Part shown: positions 25,651-33,276 of the stretch, one piece after another
Layout of the letters: each line of letters opens with the position of its first letter
Position numbering within the stretch: the stretch's first letter is position 1
Source of the DNA: Lysobacterales bacterium
GTDB taxonomy: Bacteria > Pseudomonadota > Gammaproteobacteria > Xanthomonadales > SZUA-36
Assembly (NCBI GenBank): GCA_013001885.1
Contig: JABDLD010000075.1
Span: forward strand, 62,001 to 126,000
Direction of reading: 5' to 3'
Length of the DNA stretch: 64,000 bases
The notes under the pieces: generated by a model
Seen by the model: the letters and a program-made list of their open reading frames with translations, nothing else
Told to the model about the DNA's origin: nothing
Databases searched by the model: none
Made by a program: the position numbers and the translations under genes

Positions 25651-25971
25651 CTATTCGTGGTCGCTGCAATAAAGCTCGTGCATCAACTCGATGAAGCGGC
25701 CTGCATCGCCGCTGTCAAGCGAATAGTAAATGGTTTGCGCCTCCCTGCGGGTGGTCACAAGTGACTCCTTACGCATGCGCGCGAGGTGCTGAGACAGCGG
25801 TGACTGGGGGATGTCCAGCAGGCCCGCCAGCTCTCCAACCGACTTTTCTCCCGAGGCAAGATGACACAGGACCATCAGGCGGTCCTTGTGTCCCAGTGTT
25901 TTCATCAAATCACTGGCCTTTTGGGCCGCATTCGCCATTTTTCCGGGATCGATCTTTGTTTCTTTGGACAT
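25651..25971 (-). CDS. ArsR-family persulfide-sensing repressor (SqrR/BigR/sHdrR type)
   Basis: A 106-residue winged-helix ArsR/SmtB repressor with recognition helix IPQSPLSQHLARMRKE. It has only two cysteines, Cys36 (VLCHLASG) and Cys102 (ELYCSD), 66 residues apart. This is the pair that forms a polysulfide bridge in SqrR and BigR and is kept in sHdrR, the repressor of shdr genes in Hyphomicrobium. No metal-binding ArsR motif is present. A palindrome GATT-CT-AATC (25977-25986) just before the ATG could be an autoregulatory site. Its location near shdr and fadL fits an sHdrR-like role, though direct control is inferred. Confidence 0.88.
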   Translation of the reverse strand: MSKETKIDPGKMANAAQKASDLMKTLGHKDRLMVLCHLASGEKSVGELAGLLDIPQSPLSQHLARMRKESLVTTRREAQTIYYSLDSGDAGRFIELMHELYCSDHE

Positions 25972-26046
25972 TCTTGGATTCTAATCTCTTTGCAGGGTCA
26001 TCAACCTGCTCCAGCAAATTGTACTCCGAATCAACCGTGCTTGTGT

Positions 26047-26700
26047 TCAATTACGACTTTTTTCGAGACGGAAAAAACGGAAAAATTGTTCCCGCCCGGC
26101 AGGCGTAATGTGTTTCTCGTCTTGCTGTTCCAGCAAAACGAAGCCCGGCCCCAGCGCTTTGATCAGCCGGGACGAATCGTACTGGACGATCGGCAGACCG
26201 CTGCATTTCTCCGGACCACCGGGGGCGAAGGTCGCGATAATGGCCTGTCCGCCGGGCGCCAGCGCGGCTTGCAGCGCACCCACGTAACGCTGCCTGTCGC
26301 TTTCCGCCGTCAGGAAATGAAACGCCGCCCGGTCGTGCCAGATATTGAACCGGCGGCTGGTTGTGAATTGCGTCACGTCCGCCTCCAGCCAGTCAACCCG
26401 GACTGCGCGATGTTCCAGACGGCTTGCAGCCTGGGCCAGGGCGGCCCGCGATACATCCAGCACGGTCAAGTCCCGGTATCCGAGGTGCAACAGGTGATCA
26501 ACCAGCAGCGAAGCGCCACCGCCAATATCGATCAGGGAACTGTTGGGCCCAAAACCAGTATGTTCGATCATTAAGAGTGACACCGTTGGGTGTGCCTGGT
26601 ACCAGCTGGTTTCAACGGCCGGTTTATCTCGATAGACTTCTTCCCAGTGCTTCTTTCTATCCCATTCAACTGCGTTCAAGAGGGGCCTGCTCCTGTTCAA
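26047..26700 (-). CDS. Class I SAM-dependent methyltransferase
   Basis: The 217 residues contain motif I LIDIGGGASLL, motif II around VLDVSRAAL and DRAAFHFL as the post-motif segment, resembling thiopurine/thiol methyltransferase-like proteins with a W-x-HWEEVYRDK N-terminus. It has one Cys. The first start codon is TTG 26700; a second TTG at 26679 is preceded by AGGAG and may be the true start. It lies among sulfur genes, so methylation of a thiol or sulfide is possible, but the substrate cannot be told from sequence. Confidence 0.75.
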   Translation of the reverse strand: MNRSRPLLNAVEWDRKKHWEEVYRDKPAVETSWYQAHPTVSLLMIEHTGFGPNSSLIDIGGGASLLVDHLLHLGYRDLTVLDVSRAALAQAASRLEHRAVRVDWLEADVTQFTTSRRFNIWHDRAAFHFLTAESDRQRYVGALQAALAPGGQAIIATFAPGGPEKCSGLPIVQYDSSRLIKALGPGFVLLEQQDEKHITPAGREQFFRFFRLEKSRN

Positions 26701-26827
26701 TCAACGTTCCGGATTTGATCCAAATCATCAGGACGCTACATAGGTCATAAAATTCGAATCTATACAACCGCTTGTTTGAAATATTGGTCTAAGCTTGATT
26801 TTTTGCAAGCCAATTCGGGGAAACCAG

Positions 26828-27733
26828 ATGAATACCAGATCCTTTACATTACTTTTGCCATTACTTCTGTGGTGCGCACCCGTTGCGGCGGACACCAGCT
26901 ACCAGCCTTTTATCCTGGCCTCGGTCAACGACGCCGGACTGCAACAACAGACCGGTGCAACGGTTGACGCGCTGACCGCTGCCGGCTTCAGCGTGGCCGG
27001 CCAGTATTCGCCCATTGAAAACGCAAACGTTCTGGTCGCAACCAGCCCCGCTCTGCTGGAGCATGCGGCAGCATCCGCCAAGGGCGGTTATGGCGCCGGT
27101 GTCCGAATCGGCATAACCGAGCGGGATGGGAAAACAGAAGTTGCGTTCGTCAATCCACTGTACCTCCAGTACGCCTACCGGATGGATACTGATTTGCAGG
27201 GTGTTTACGATGCATTGGGCGAGGCCCTCGGCAACCGGGAAGCTTTTGGCGCCGAGAAGGAAATGACCGCTAAAAAGCTGGGCAAATATCACTATATGGC
27301 CATGATGCCGTACTTTGACGATTACCTGAAACTGGCCGGTTTCGACAGTCACGAAGAAGCCGTTGCAGCCGTCGAGAACGGTCTCGTCGTCGAGGGTGAC
27401 GCTCTCTCGCTGATCTACCGAATCGATATTCCGGGTAAAAACCAGACGGTATTTGGCGTTGGCATGAGAGCAATCAATGACTCCAAAGAAGAAGTCAATA
27501 TCGACGAAACTCGCCAGCTGTCTATTGTCGACTTTGAAGGCTACAGCAAGGTCGCCTATTTCCCTTATGAAATTCTGGTTGACGACAATAAGGTTGAAGC
27601 TCTGCACATGCGCTTCAGAATGGCCGTGCACTTTCCGGACCTGAGCATGGCGGGCAAGCACGGCTTCACCAAGCTGATGGCTTCGCCGGGCGCCGTGAAA
27701 GACGCTTTCGAGAAACTGGTCGAGCCCGAATGA
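26828..27733 (+). CDS. Secreted protein of unknown function in the sulfur region
   Basis: The ATG at 26828 gives 301 residues with a signal peptide (MNTRSFTLLLPLLLWCAPVAA) and predicted cleavage near ADT; an upstream in-frame start lacks one. I do not recognise the family. The mature part is acidic, has no Cys after the signal and alternates helices and strands, with a GYGAGVRIGITE segment near 85 and two halves that both contain aromatic pairs. It diverges from the methyltransferase gene and is followed by the periplasmic rhodanese 85 nt downstream, suggesting a periplasmic partner for sulfur handling. The function is unknown. Confidence 0.75.
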   Translation: MNTRSFTLLLPLLLWCAPVAADTSYQPFILASVNDAGLQQQTGATVDALTAAGFSVAGQYSPIENANVLVATSPALLEHAAASAKGGYGAGVRIGITERDGKTEVAFVNPLYLQYAYRMDTDLQGVYDALGEALGNREAFGAEKEMTAKKLGKYHYMAMMPYFDDYLKLAGFDSHEEAVAAVENGLVVEGDALSLIYRIDIPGKNQTVFGVGMRAINDSKEEVNIDETRQLSIVDFEGYSKVAYFPYEILVDDNKVEALHMRFRMAVHFPDLSMAGKHGFTKLMASPGAVKDAFEKLVEPE

Positions 27734-27818
27734 GTCTGCAGACACCGTCCTCACCTCCGGTGAATCATGTTAATTTAGGACGATGTTCTCGGAGGAATCA
27801 TTTTTTTGGAGGTTACGG

Positions 27819-28157
27819 ATGAAACGTTTTCTTTTCTCGACGGCCATGCTGCTGGCTTTCGTTTTCTTTTCATCGTGCCTGTGGGCGTCCGAGCCGCTTT
27901 GGATCGACGTGCGCACAGCCGACGAATACGTTTCCGGACACGTCGACGGGGCGGTAAACATTCCCTACACGGAAATCACCTCCCGGATCGGCGAAGTGGC
28001 TGAAGACAAGGAGGCCCCCATTTATGTTTACTGCCGAAGTGGGCGGCGTTCAGGCATTGCGCTGGAATCTCTGCAGCAGGCCGGCTTTACCAATGTAGTC
28101 AACGTGGGTGGTCTTGAGGACGCCCGGGCCAAAGCGGCTGATGCTGCGCCCGAATAA
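27819..28157 (+). CDS. Periplasmic single-domain rhodanese
   Basis: The 112 residues start at ATG 27819, which has GGAGG 6 nt upstream. The N-terminus is a signal sequence with Cys20 in FFSSCLWAS, possibly a lipobox, so the protein is periplasmic or a lipoprotein. The rhodanese fold shows IDVRTADEYVSGHVDGAVNIP and the active loop Cys72-Arg-Ser-Gly-Arg-Arg, complete for sulfane-sulfur transfer. It would move sulfur between thiosulfate, polysulfide or thiols outside the cytoplasm. Confidence 0.9.
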   Translation: MKRFLFSTAMLLAFVFFSSCLWASEPLWIDVRTADEYVSGHVDGAVNIPYTEITSRIGEVAEDKEAPIYVYCRSGRRSGIALESLQQAGFTNVVNVGGLEDARAKAADAAPE

Positions 28158-28212
28158 TAACCGGGCTCGGTTTGCCGTTTCGTCGGCCAGGCCGCCAAAA
28201 CGGCGATAGAGC

Positions 28213-29094
28213 TCATGGCTCTTCTTCTTTGATCAGTTCGGCTATGGTTCGGTTGAACGGCGTGCGCAGGTACGTCACACCGTTGGAATCCGGTTCCGGC
28301 GCCGCACCCGCCAGGATGTTCACCTGCAACGAGGGCAGGATCAGGCGCGGCAAACCCAGCTGGCTGTCACGCTCGTTCCGCATGGATACGAACCCGGTGC
28401 GCGTCGTGTCCTCTTGCAAATGAATGTTCCGTTCCCTTGACTCGGCCACGCTGACTTCTTTTGCCGGCGGCTGCCCCTCTGCTGGGTAATCGTGACACAG
28501 GAAAAGCCGCGTTTGTCCGGGCAGCCGGTACAGCTTCCGGATGGAGTCATAGAGTTGCCCCGCGTCACCCCCGGGGAAATCGCAGCGAGCCGTTCCATAA
28601 GCCGGTGCGAACAGCGTGTCGCCGATGAATGCGGCGTCACCGGCAAGGTAGGTAATACTGTCACTGGTATGGCCCGGTGTTTCAAGGATTTTGATTTCGA
28701 TTCGGCCCAGCTGAATCACGTCGCCCTCGACCAACAGCCGGTCAAACTGGCTGCCGTCTACAGGCGTTTGCTTCATGTTGAAAACCCGTGCGAAGTTTTT
28801 CTGCACTGCGCAGATCCCCCGGCCACAGGCCAGTCTGGCACCGGTTTGCTGCCGCACAAGCTCCGCCGCGGTCAGGTGGTCCGCGTGGGCGTGTGTCTCC
28901 AGTGCCCACTCGACGCGATAGCCTTCCTGGTCCGCGTGCGCCAGAACCCGGTCGATGAACGAACGGTCGGTCGAACCGCTGACCGGGTCGAACACCCAGA
29001 CCGGATCTATGATGGCTGCCGCTTTTTCCGCCGGATCGGCCAGCAAATGCGTCCAGGTGCCGGAGTCCGGCTCATAAAAAGAACGGATTTTCAT
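28213..29094 (-). CDS. Persulfide dioxygenase-like metallo-beta-lactamase protein (ETHE1/Blh type)
   Basis: A glyoxalase II-fold protein of 293 residues from ATG 29094, chosen because MKIRSFYEPDSGTWTHLLAD aligns with the usual family start; a GTG at 29112 is alternative. THAHADHLTAAE holds the metal-binding HxHxDH motif, and GHTSDS and LCHDYPAEG supply further ligands. ETHE1-like enzymes oxidise glutathione persulfide to sulfite with one mononuclear Fe(II). It is divergent from an ArsR repressor, the arrangement of bigR and its dioxygenase. Sulfite would be the product fed to later oxidation. Confidence 0.87.
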   Translation of the reverse strand: MKIRSFYEPDSGTWTHLLADPAEKAAAIIDPVWVFDPVSGSTDRSFIDRVLAHADQEGYRVEWALETHAHADHLTAAELVRQQTGARLACGRGICAVQKNFARVFNMKQTPVDGSQFDRLLVEGDVIQLGRIEIKILETPGHTSDSITYLAGDAAFIGDTLFAPAYGTARCDFPGGDAGQLYDSIRKLYRLPGQTRLFLCHDYPAEGQPPAKEVSVAESRERNIHLQEDTTRTGFVSMRNERDSQLGLPRLILPSLQVNILAGAAPEPDSNGVTYLRTPFNRTIAELIKEEEP

Positions 29095-29134
29095 GATAAA
29101 CAGGAAACCCACATTACATAAGGAGTTTCTTAAT

Positions 29135-29163
29135 AAGATATTTGTAATTTAGACAGTTTGCAA
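29135..29163 (-). promoter_or_regulatory. Candidate promoter of the persulfide dioxygenase, with variant element
   Basis: Minus-strand TTGCAA (29158-29163) and TATCTT (29135-29140) are 17 nt apart. The spacer contains TGTCTAAATTA (plus strand TAATTTAGACA, 29145-29155), related to the TCTAAT element of dsrE-shdr and fadL but inverted in orientation. ATTTG (29140-29144) and CAAAT (29161-29165) form a dyad with a 16-nt spacer. Both neighbouring genes could be controlled from here. Confidence 0.4.
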
Positions 29164-29176
29164 ATAAAATCAGGAA

Positions 29177-29509
29177 ATGACCGACGCCTCTGAACCCGAG
29201 GAACGCCCGCGGATGGACTTCGATGTGATGCAGCGCAACGCCAGCGACGCTGTGAACCTGCTAAAGGGTCTCGCCAACGAGAGCCGGCTCATGATCATGT
29301 GCGTGCTGTCAGAGGGCGAAGTCTCTGTTGGCCAATTGAATCAGCGCATCAAGCTGAGCCAGTCCGCGCTGTCGCAGCACCTTGCGGTGCTTCGCGAACA
29401 GGACCTGGTGCGGACCCGGCGAGAAAGCCAGACCATCTATTACCGTCTCGCAGATACCGCCGCAATGAACATTATCGAGCTGCTGCACGACGTCTACTGC
29501 GAAGCCTGA
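29177..29509 (+). CDS. ArsR-family persulfide-sensing repressor, second paralog (BigR type)
   Basis: The 110 residues form a winged-helix ArsR protein, HTH near KLSQSALSQHLAVLRE. It has two Cys, Cys42 (MIMCVLSEG) and Cys108 (VYCEA), again exactly 66 apart, matching SqrR/BigR and the paralog at 25651-25971. Divergent placement from a persulfide dioxygenase reproduces the bigR-blh layout, so it probably represses that gene and relieves on polysulfide oxidation. The stop codon abuts the convergent mnmE end. Confidence 0.86.
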   Translation: MTDASEPEERPRMDFDVMQRNASDAVNLLKGLANESRLMIMCVLSEGEVSVGQLNQRIKLSQSALSQHLAVLREQDLVRTRRESQTIYYRLADTAAMNIIELLHDVYCEA

Positions 29510-30865
29510 TCACTTGCCGATGCAGAAGCTGGAGAAAATTTCTCCCAGCAGGTCATCCGGCAACACTTCGCCGGTAATCTCCCCCAACGCCTTTTGCGCC
29601 TGACACAGATCCTCTGCCAGCAATTCTCCGGCCTGCTGGTTGTCCATAGCGGCGCGTCCGGCGGCCAGGTGTTGTGCTGTCCTTTTCAGCGCTTCAACGT
29701 GACGCTGTCGGGCGGAAAAACTGCCGTCCACCTGCTCTGCGGCCCCTACCGCCGTAAAAATCCTGGTCCGTAGCTCCTGCACCCCCTGCCCTGTCCTGGC
29801 GGATATCCACACCTGTTCGCTGCCGTCCTCTTCGACCAACGCCCGTAGGCGCTGCGGCGGCAGCCGATCGGACTTGTTTGCTACGAAAATGGTTTTCGTG
29901 CCGGCAGGAACCTCGGAACTGAGGGCCTCTTCGGGCTCAGGGTGTTCGCTCACGTCCCGGATCAGCAACACGATATCGGCCGATTCCAGCGCCAGTCGGG
30001 CGCGCCGAATGCCTTCCGCTTCGACCCGGTCGGTGGTTTCCCGGATACCTGCCGTGTCGGCAACATGTACCGGAATCCCCTCGATATCTATCTGTTCCCG
30101 CAGGACGTCTCGGGTCGTCCCCGGAATTTCGGTGACAATCGCGCTGTCCTCACCGGAAAGAGCATTTAGCAGGCTCGACTTTCCCGCGTTGGGGCGCCCA
30201 ATAATAGCCAGAACAATGCCGTCGCGCAGCAACCTGCCCTGACGCGCGCCTTCCAGCAGTTCGGCAACATGACGTTCGGCTTCCTGCACCCGTTCGCTGA
30301 TGTCGCTTTCAGCCAGAAAATCAATTTCCTCGTCCGGAAAATCGATCGCGGCCTCAACGAAAACCCGGAGCGCGGTTAGCGCTTCCTGCAGGGTATGTAC
30401 CTGTTGTGAAAACACGCCCTGGAGGCTTCGTTGCGCCGCCCTGGCGGCTGCGGCGGACCCGGAGTCAATCAGGTCCGCGATCGCTTCCGCCTGAACCAGG
30501 TCGATCTTGTCATTCAGAAAGGCTCGCTCGGAAAACTCGCCCGGCCGGGCGGCTCTGGCTCCCAGGTCGAGCACCCGTTGCACCAGCTGCTGCAACACGA
30601 AGGTTCCGCCGTGGCCCTGCAGCTCAAGCACGTGTTCACCCGTGAAAGAACGCGGGGCAGGAAAGTACAGCACAATTCCGCTGTCGATGATTTCGCCGGA
30701 CTGGTCCCTGAAATCGGCCAGTGCCGCGTGACGAGGCGCCGGTAGTGAACCGGTGACTGTTTGTGCAATCCTTGGAACGTCCGGTCCGGACACGCGGATT
30801 ATGCCCAACCCGCCCGTCCCGGCGGGGGTCGCTACCGCGCAGATCGTATCGGTGCTTTCCTTCAT
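29510..30865 (-). CDS. mnmE: tRNA uridine-5-carboxymethylaminomethyl GTPase MnmE
   Basis: The 451-residue protein has an N-terminal tetrahydrofolate-binding domain (TICAVATPAGTGGLGIIRVSG), a helical domain and an inserted Ras-like G domain: P-loop GRPNAGKSSLLN near 223, DTAG and NKSD. It ends in the invariant FCIGK. MnmE with MnmG modifies U34 of several tRNAs; mnmG is not in this window. It follows yidC by 21 nt on the minus strand, an arrangement common at gammaproteobacterial origins. Confidence 0.97.
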   Translation of the reverse strand: MKESTDTICAVATPAGTGGLGIIRVSGPDVPRIAQTVTGSLPAPRHAALADFRDQSGEIIDSGIVLYFPAPRSFTGEHVLELQGHGGTFVLQQLVQRVLDLGARAARPGEFSERAFLNDKIDLVQAEAIADLIDSGSAAAARAAQRSLQGVFSQQVHTLQEALTALRVFVEAAIDFPDEEIDFLAESDISERVQEAERHVAELLEGARQGRLLRDGIVLAIIGRPNAGKSSLLNALSGEDSAIVTEIPGTTRDVLREQIDIEGIPVHVADTAGIRETTDRVEAEGIRRARLALESADIVLLIRDVSEHPEPEEALSSEVPAGTKTIFVANKSDRLPPQRLRALVEEDGSEQVWISARTGQGVQELRTRIFTAVGAAEQVDGSFSARQRHVEALKRTAQHLAAGRAAMDNQQAGELLAEDLCQAQKALGEITGEVLPDDLLGEIFSSFCIGK

Positions 30866-30886
30866 CTGGCTCAGGCCTGAAAAGGG

Positions 30887-32578
30887 CTAGTCCGCCGCCG
30901 CGATCTTCCGCGTTATGTAGTATTGCTGCGCCAATGACAGGCCTGCATTGGTTGCCCAATACAGCACCAGCCCCGCCGGAAAGAACGCGAACATCACGGA
31001 GAACACCAGCGGCATCATCTGCATCATTTTCTGTTGCAGCGGATCCATTCCGACCATCGGGGTCAGTCGCTGGGTCGCGAACATGAACGCGGCGTTCAAC
31101 AACGGCAGGATGAAATACGGGTCACGAACAGACAGGTTGTCAATCCAAAGGATGAACGGCGCCTGGCGCAGCTCCACCGATTCCAGCAGCACCCAGTACA
31201 GTGCAATGAAAATGGGAATCTGAACCAGAATGGGTAAACAACCCCCAAGCGGATTCACCTTTTCTTTTTTATACAACTCCATCATGGCCTGGCTCATCCG
31301 CTGACGGTCGTCGCCATAACGTTCCTTGAGCTGTTCTATTCGCGGTTGCAGTTTTCGCATCCTGGCGGTGGAGCGATACTGGGCCTCGGTCAGCTTGAAA
31401 AACGCCGCCTTGATGAAGATGGTCAGGATAACGATGGCCCAGCCCCAGTTTCCGACCACGTCGTGAATTTTTTCCAGCAACCAAAACAGCGGTTTGGAAA
31501 AAACGGTGAAAATGCCGTAATTGACCGTGTACTCGAGACCGGGGGCTATATCCGGAAGTTCGTCCTGAATTTTTGGACCGAGGTAAAGGCGGCTGGAGAA
31601 CGAGGTCGCGCCGCCCGCCGGAACCGTGCGGGACGGAGATACCTCCCTGGCGATATATCGCGGCCAGCCCTGACCGGTAATCACCTGGGTGGAGTAAGCT
31701 GCTTCTTCCTCGGCCGGTGGAATCCACGCGGCGAAAAAATAGTGCTGAACCATGGCCAGCCAACCGCTGCCGCTGGTTTTCTTGAAGGGCTCATCCGCCA
31801 GGTCGTCAAAATCAATTTTTTCGAATTTGTCTTCCGGATTGTAAAAACCCACACCAAAGAAACTGTATCGGCCTGGATTGGTAAATCCTCCCGCATCCCG
31901 GTCCCCGGGTACGCTGCGTTGAAGCTGGTCGTAGCGGCTTCCCGACCAGGTTTGGCCGGCGCCGTTGCGCACGTCGTGCGAGACCGATATTTCATAACTT
32001 CCGGGGGTGAAAATAAAGGTCTTCGTTACTTCCAGACCGCTCTCTCCCGCCCAGGTCATCGGAACCCGCAGTTCCGACGCGCCTTCGGACAACTGGAAAG
32101 AGGTGCTGTCGAAGCGGTATGGGGTCGTATGGTTGGGCGCCTCCTGGTGGGACAGCAGACCCGATTGGGCGATGAACAATTCGTTGCCCTGGCTGGCCAG
32201 CAGATTGACTTTTTCCGCAGGCACATCGAGGTCAATCGGATAATCTATTAAAACGGCGGAGACGACGGTTCCCCCGGCCGGATCGATTTTTACTTCCAGT
32301 ACATCGGTCGTCACAGAAATGAGCTGTTTCGTACTCTGCGCAAGCTCCGGCTCAGGCAAGCCGGCCGCTGTTTCGCCCACGCCCGGGCTGTCGAGCGGCT
32401 GAGGAAGGTCGTTGGTTCCGGCCGATGTAGAAACAGGAACATCCGGCGTGTCTGACTGTGTGGCCGCTATCGGGGCCTGCGTTTGCGGCGCCGGCCCGTA
32501 GTCTTTTTGCCACTGGACCCAAATCATGTAGCCCAGGAACACCAGGCCGATTATCAGTACCGGTCTAAGATTTCCCAT
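30887..32578 (-). CDS. yidC: Membrane protein insertase YidC
   Basis: A 563-residue YidC with an N-terminal transmembrane anchor (VLIIGLVFLGYMIWV), a large periplasmic beta-supersandwich domain and the conserved C-terminal insertase core. The core contains FTVFSKPLFWLLEKIH, the positively charged cytoplasmic hairpin (KLTEAQYRSTARMRKLQ) and WPATNAGLSLAQQ-like final helices. The length matches gammaproteobacterial YidC. It starts 6 nt after rnpA, leaving no room for yidD, which normally lies between the two. Confidence 0.97.
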   Translation of the reverse strand: MGNLRPVLIIGLVFLGYMIWVQWQKDYGPAPQTQAPIAATQSDTPDVPVSTSAGTNDLPQPLDSPGVGETAAGLPEPELAQSTKQLISVTTDVLEVKIDPAGGTVVSAVLIDYPIDLDVPAEKVNLLASQGNELFIAQSGLLSHQEAPNHTTPYRFDSTSFQLSEGASELRVPMTWAGESGLEVTKTFIFTPGSYEISVSHDVRNGAGQTWSGSRYDQLQRSVPGDRDAGGFTNPGRYSFFGVGFYNPEDKFEKIDFDDLADEPFKKTSGSGWLAMVQHYFFAAWIPPAEEEAAYSTQVITGQGWPRYIAREVSPSRTVPAGGATSFSSRLYLGPKIQDELPDIAPGLEYTVNYGIFTVFSKPLFWLLEKIHDVVGNWGWAIVILTIFIKAAFFKLTEAQYRSTARMRKLQPRIEQLKERYGDDRQRMSQAMMELYKKEKVNPLGGCLPILVQIPIFIALYWVLLESVELRQAPFILWIDNLSVRDPYFILPLLNAAFMFATQRLTPMVGMDPLQQKMMQMMPLVFSVMFAFFPAGLVLYWATNAGLSLAQQYYITRKIAAAD

Positions 32579-32584
32579 CTGTCG

Positions 32585-32983
32585 TTATCCTTCAAACTGC
32601 TTGTCCAGCCGCAACCAATGGTTCTCTAGAGACTGGAACAGCTGCTCATTGCAAGTGGTGGCGGTTTCCCGCCGGGGCAAGACCACAATGTCGAGATTAG
32701 CGGGATGCCGGGTATAGTGGTGACGGAAACTTTCCCTGATCAATCGTTTAATCCTGTTTCTACCCACAGCATGTTTGTCCACCTGGCGCGAAACGGCCAT
32801 GCCCAGACGCGCGAAATCGCCGCCATTTCGCCGGGCCAGCACCCTGAAATTTTTGTCTGATGAAACAACAGGCTTCTTGAATACTGCTTTGAATTCAGCA
32901 GCTTTTCTGATTTTTTGGTTACTGCGGAACCGCTTCCGGAGGTTTCGTTCCGCTCCATCAAATCCTGGCGCAACACCGGTCAT
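32585..32983 (-). CDS. rnpA: Ribonuclease P protein component
   Basis: A 132-residue RnpA with the RNR core RLGMAVSRQVDKHAVGRNRIKR followed by an E-S-F-R helix that contacts the RNA subunit. It is split from rpmH by 27 nt. The N-terminus is about 15 residues longer than usual (from ATG 32983); a start nearer KIRKAAEF is possible. Confidence 0.95.
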   Translation of the reverse strand: MTGVAPGFDGAERNLRKRFRSNQKIRKAAEFKAVFKKPVVSSDKNFRVLARRNGGDFARLGMAVSRQVDKHAVGRNRIKRLIRESFRHHYTRHPANLDIVVLPRRETATTCNEQLFQSLENHWLRLDKQFEG

Positions 32984-33010
32984 TTTGTGACGCGCCCAGG
33001 CAGACCGGTA

Positions 33011-33145
33011 TCAGGCCGACAGCTTTTTCCTGCCCTTCGCGCGGCGGGCTTTAACGATTGCCCGTCCAGCGGGAGTAGACATCCGGGCGCGGAAACCGTG
33101 CCTGCGAGCGCGCTTGAGTAAGCTTGGCTGGAATGTACGCTTCAT
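33011..33145 (-). CDS. rpmH: 50S ribosomal protein L34
   Basis: The 44-residue basic protein starts [20 protein letters not shown] and ends in KGRKKLSA, fully typical of L34. The ATG at 33145 fits; the frame upstream is not L34. It is the first gene of the rpmH-rnpA-yidC-mnmE run and diverges from dnaA. Confidence 0.97.
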   Translation of the reverse strand: MKRTFQPSLLKRARRHGFRARMSTPAGRAIVKARRAKGRKKLSA

Positions 33146-33246
33146 TTTAGTAGTCCTTGAAAATTGCCGACAAAAGAGAGGAATTGTAACTTTTTTACGC
33201 TCGCTGAACAAGGCTTGCCGATCGGGCCCTTAATCTGTTGTTCAAG

Positions 33247-33255
33247 TTATCCACA
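33247..33255 (+). promoter_or_regulatory. DnaA box upstream of dnaA
   Basis: TTATCCACA is a perfect R1-type DnaA box in the 131-nt rpmH/dnaA spacer, 22 nt before the dnaA start, consistent with DnaA autoregulation. Confidence 0.75.
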
Positions 33256-33276
33256 GCGGGTTAGACTTATGCGCTC

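Noticed and set aside
26861-27754. A 297-codon minus-strand frame opposite the secreted-protein gene
   Set aside because: It mirrors the plus-strand gene, which has a signal peptide and ribosome site; the reverse frame has neither.
28172-28206. GCCGTTT/AAACGGC inverted repeat between the rhodanese and persulfide-dioxygenase genes as a terminator
   Set aside because: The loop of 17 nt and lack of T-tract make it weak, though the convergent position is suggestive.
31346-32251. A 301-codon plus-strand frame opposite yidC
   Set aside because: yidC is unmistakable on the other strand and the frame has no family features.
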